Of a stretch of 6,591 nt of DNA, positions 6,449 through 6,591 are shown piece after piece. A program made the translations under genes and the position numbers. Source of the DNA: a bacterium (lineage in GTDB: Bacteria > Krumholzibacteriota > Krumholzibacteriia > Krumholzibacteriales > Krumholzibacteriaceae); contig JAFNGP010000002.1 in assembly GCA_017885175.1 (NCBI GenBank), positions 159 through 6,749 on the forward strand, in the 5' to 3' direction. The notes beneath the pieces were generated by a model. The model worked only from the letters and a program-made list of their open reading frames with translations, was not told the DNA's origin and did not search any database. Position 1 is the stretch's first letter. The number at the start of each line of letters is the position of its first letter.

Positions 6449-6584
6449 CGGCCGGGTGCCATACGAGGCAGCCGGCGAGTTCCGCAGCGCGCCGACATCC
6501 TTCGACGCTCGGAGTACCCCGAAAAGCAACGCGCGTCGGCGCGCGAGGACTGTCTGAGCCGGCGCCTCGTATGGCGCCCGACCG
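6449..6584. repeat. Large interrupted inverted repeat, possible structured RNA or mobile palindrome
   Basis: The core arms GCCATACGAGGC (6458-6469) and GCCTCGTATGGC (6564-6575) are perfect complements. Outward, a T·G wobble, four more pairs, one mismatch and three pairs extend the stem to 6449/6584. Inward, a single bulged A (6470) is followed by six pairs (6471-6476 with 6558-6563). After an internal loop of 10 and 13 bases comes a second perfect 10-bp stem, GCGCGCCGAC (6487-6496) with GTCGGCGCGC (6535-6544). A small TCGG/CCGA hairpin (6509-6512 with 6519-6522) may cap it. No T-run follows, so it is not a standard terminator. No open frame of convincing composition crosses it. Candidates are a structured RNA, a REP-like or MITE-like palindrome, or an end of a mobile element. 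Bases 6387-6448 hold no gene or clear terminator. Confidence 0.6.
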
Positions 6585-6591
6585 CACCACA

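Noticed and set aside
6449..6584. Integron attC recombination site
   Set aside because: The outer ends lack RYYYAAC and GTTRRRY core sites, and no integron-like cassette or integrase is present.
1..6591. CRISPR array, tRNA or rRNA gene
   Set aside because: No regularly spaced short repeats, cloverleaf-like segment or rRNA-like stretch was seen; the only repeat pair is the two-copy block at 124 and 1643.

Overview
The window is bacterial, GC-rich DNA, roughly 55-60% G+C by eye. It has Shine-Dalgarno-like sites, a sigma70-like promoter and overlapping start/stop codons. Nothing in it identifies a species. The mix of defence genes, gene remnants and a mosaic coding sequence looks like an accessory region of a GC-rich, probably Gram-negative or environmental bacterium; that lineage guess is weak.

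Left part (1-1830). One membrane protein gene lies on the minus strand (227-1558), a GT-C-type glycosyltransferase-like protein. It is bracketed by two copies of a 74-bp ungapped direct repeat (124-197 and 1643-1716; 58 of 74 bases identical by hand count). Read on the minus strand, each copy carries a possible promoter (TTGCAA, 17 bp, TAGCAT) followed by a start codon and about 15-20 codons resembling the N-terminus of YggS/PROSC, the PLP-binding pyridoxal phosphate homeostasis protein. Neither copy continues into a full YggS, so both look like 5' fragments left by a duplication or insertion.

Middle (1762-3250). A promoter with a 17-bp palindrome across its -10/start region drives a plus-strand toxin-antitoxin pair in toxin-first order. 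The first gene is a HigB/RelE-type toxin. The second, overlapping it by 8 bases, is a 363-residue protein that fuses a HigA-type helix-turn-helix to an ImmA/IrrE (M78) zinc peptidase-like domain with an HEAAH motif.

Right part (3276-6386). Twenty-five bases after the antitoxin begins a single-polypeptide Type IIG-like restriction-modification enzyme. It has an N-terminal PD-(D/E)XK nuclease, a gamma-type N6-adenine methylase and a C-terminal TaqI-like specificity region. The three genes look like one transcription unit: a regulated toxin-antitoxin pair with a possible protease sensor, joined to a stand-alone restriction-modification enzyme. After it comes a non-coding tail ending in a large, interrupted inverted repeat (6449-6584) of unknown function.
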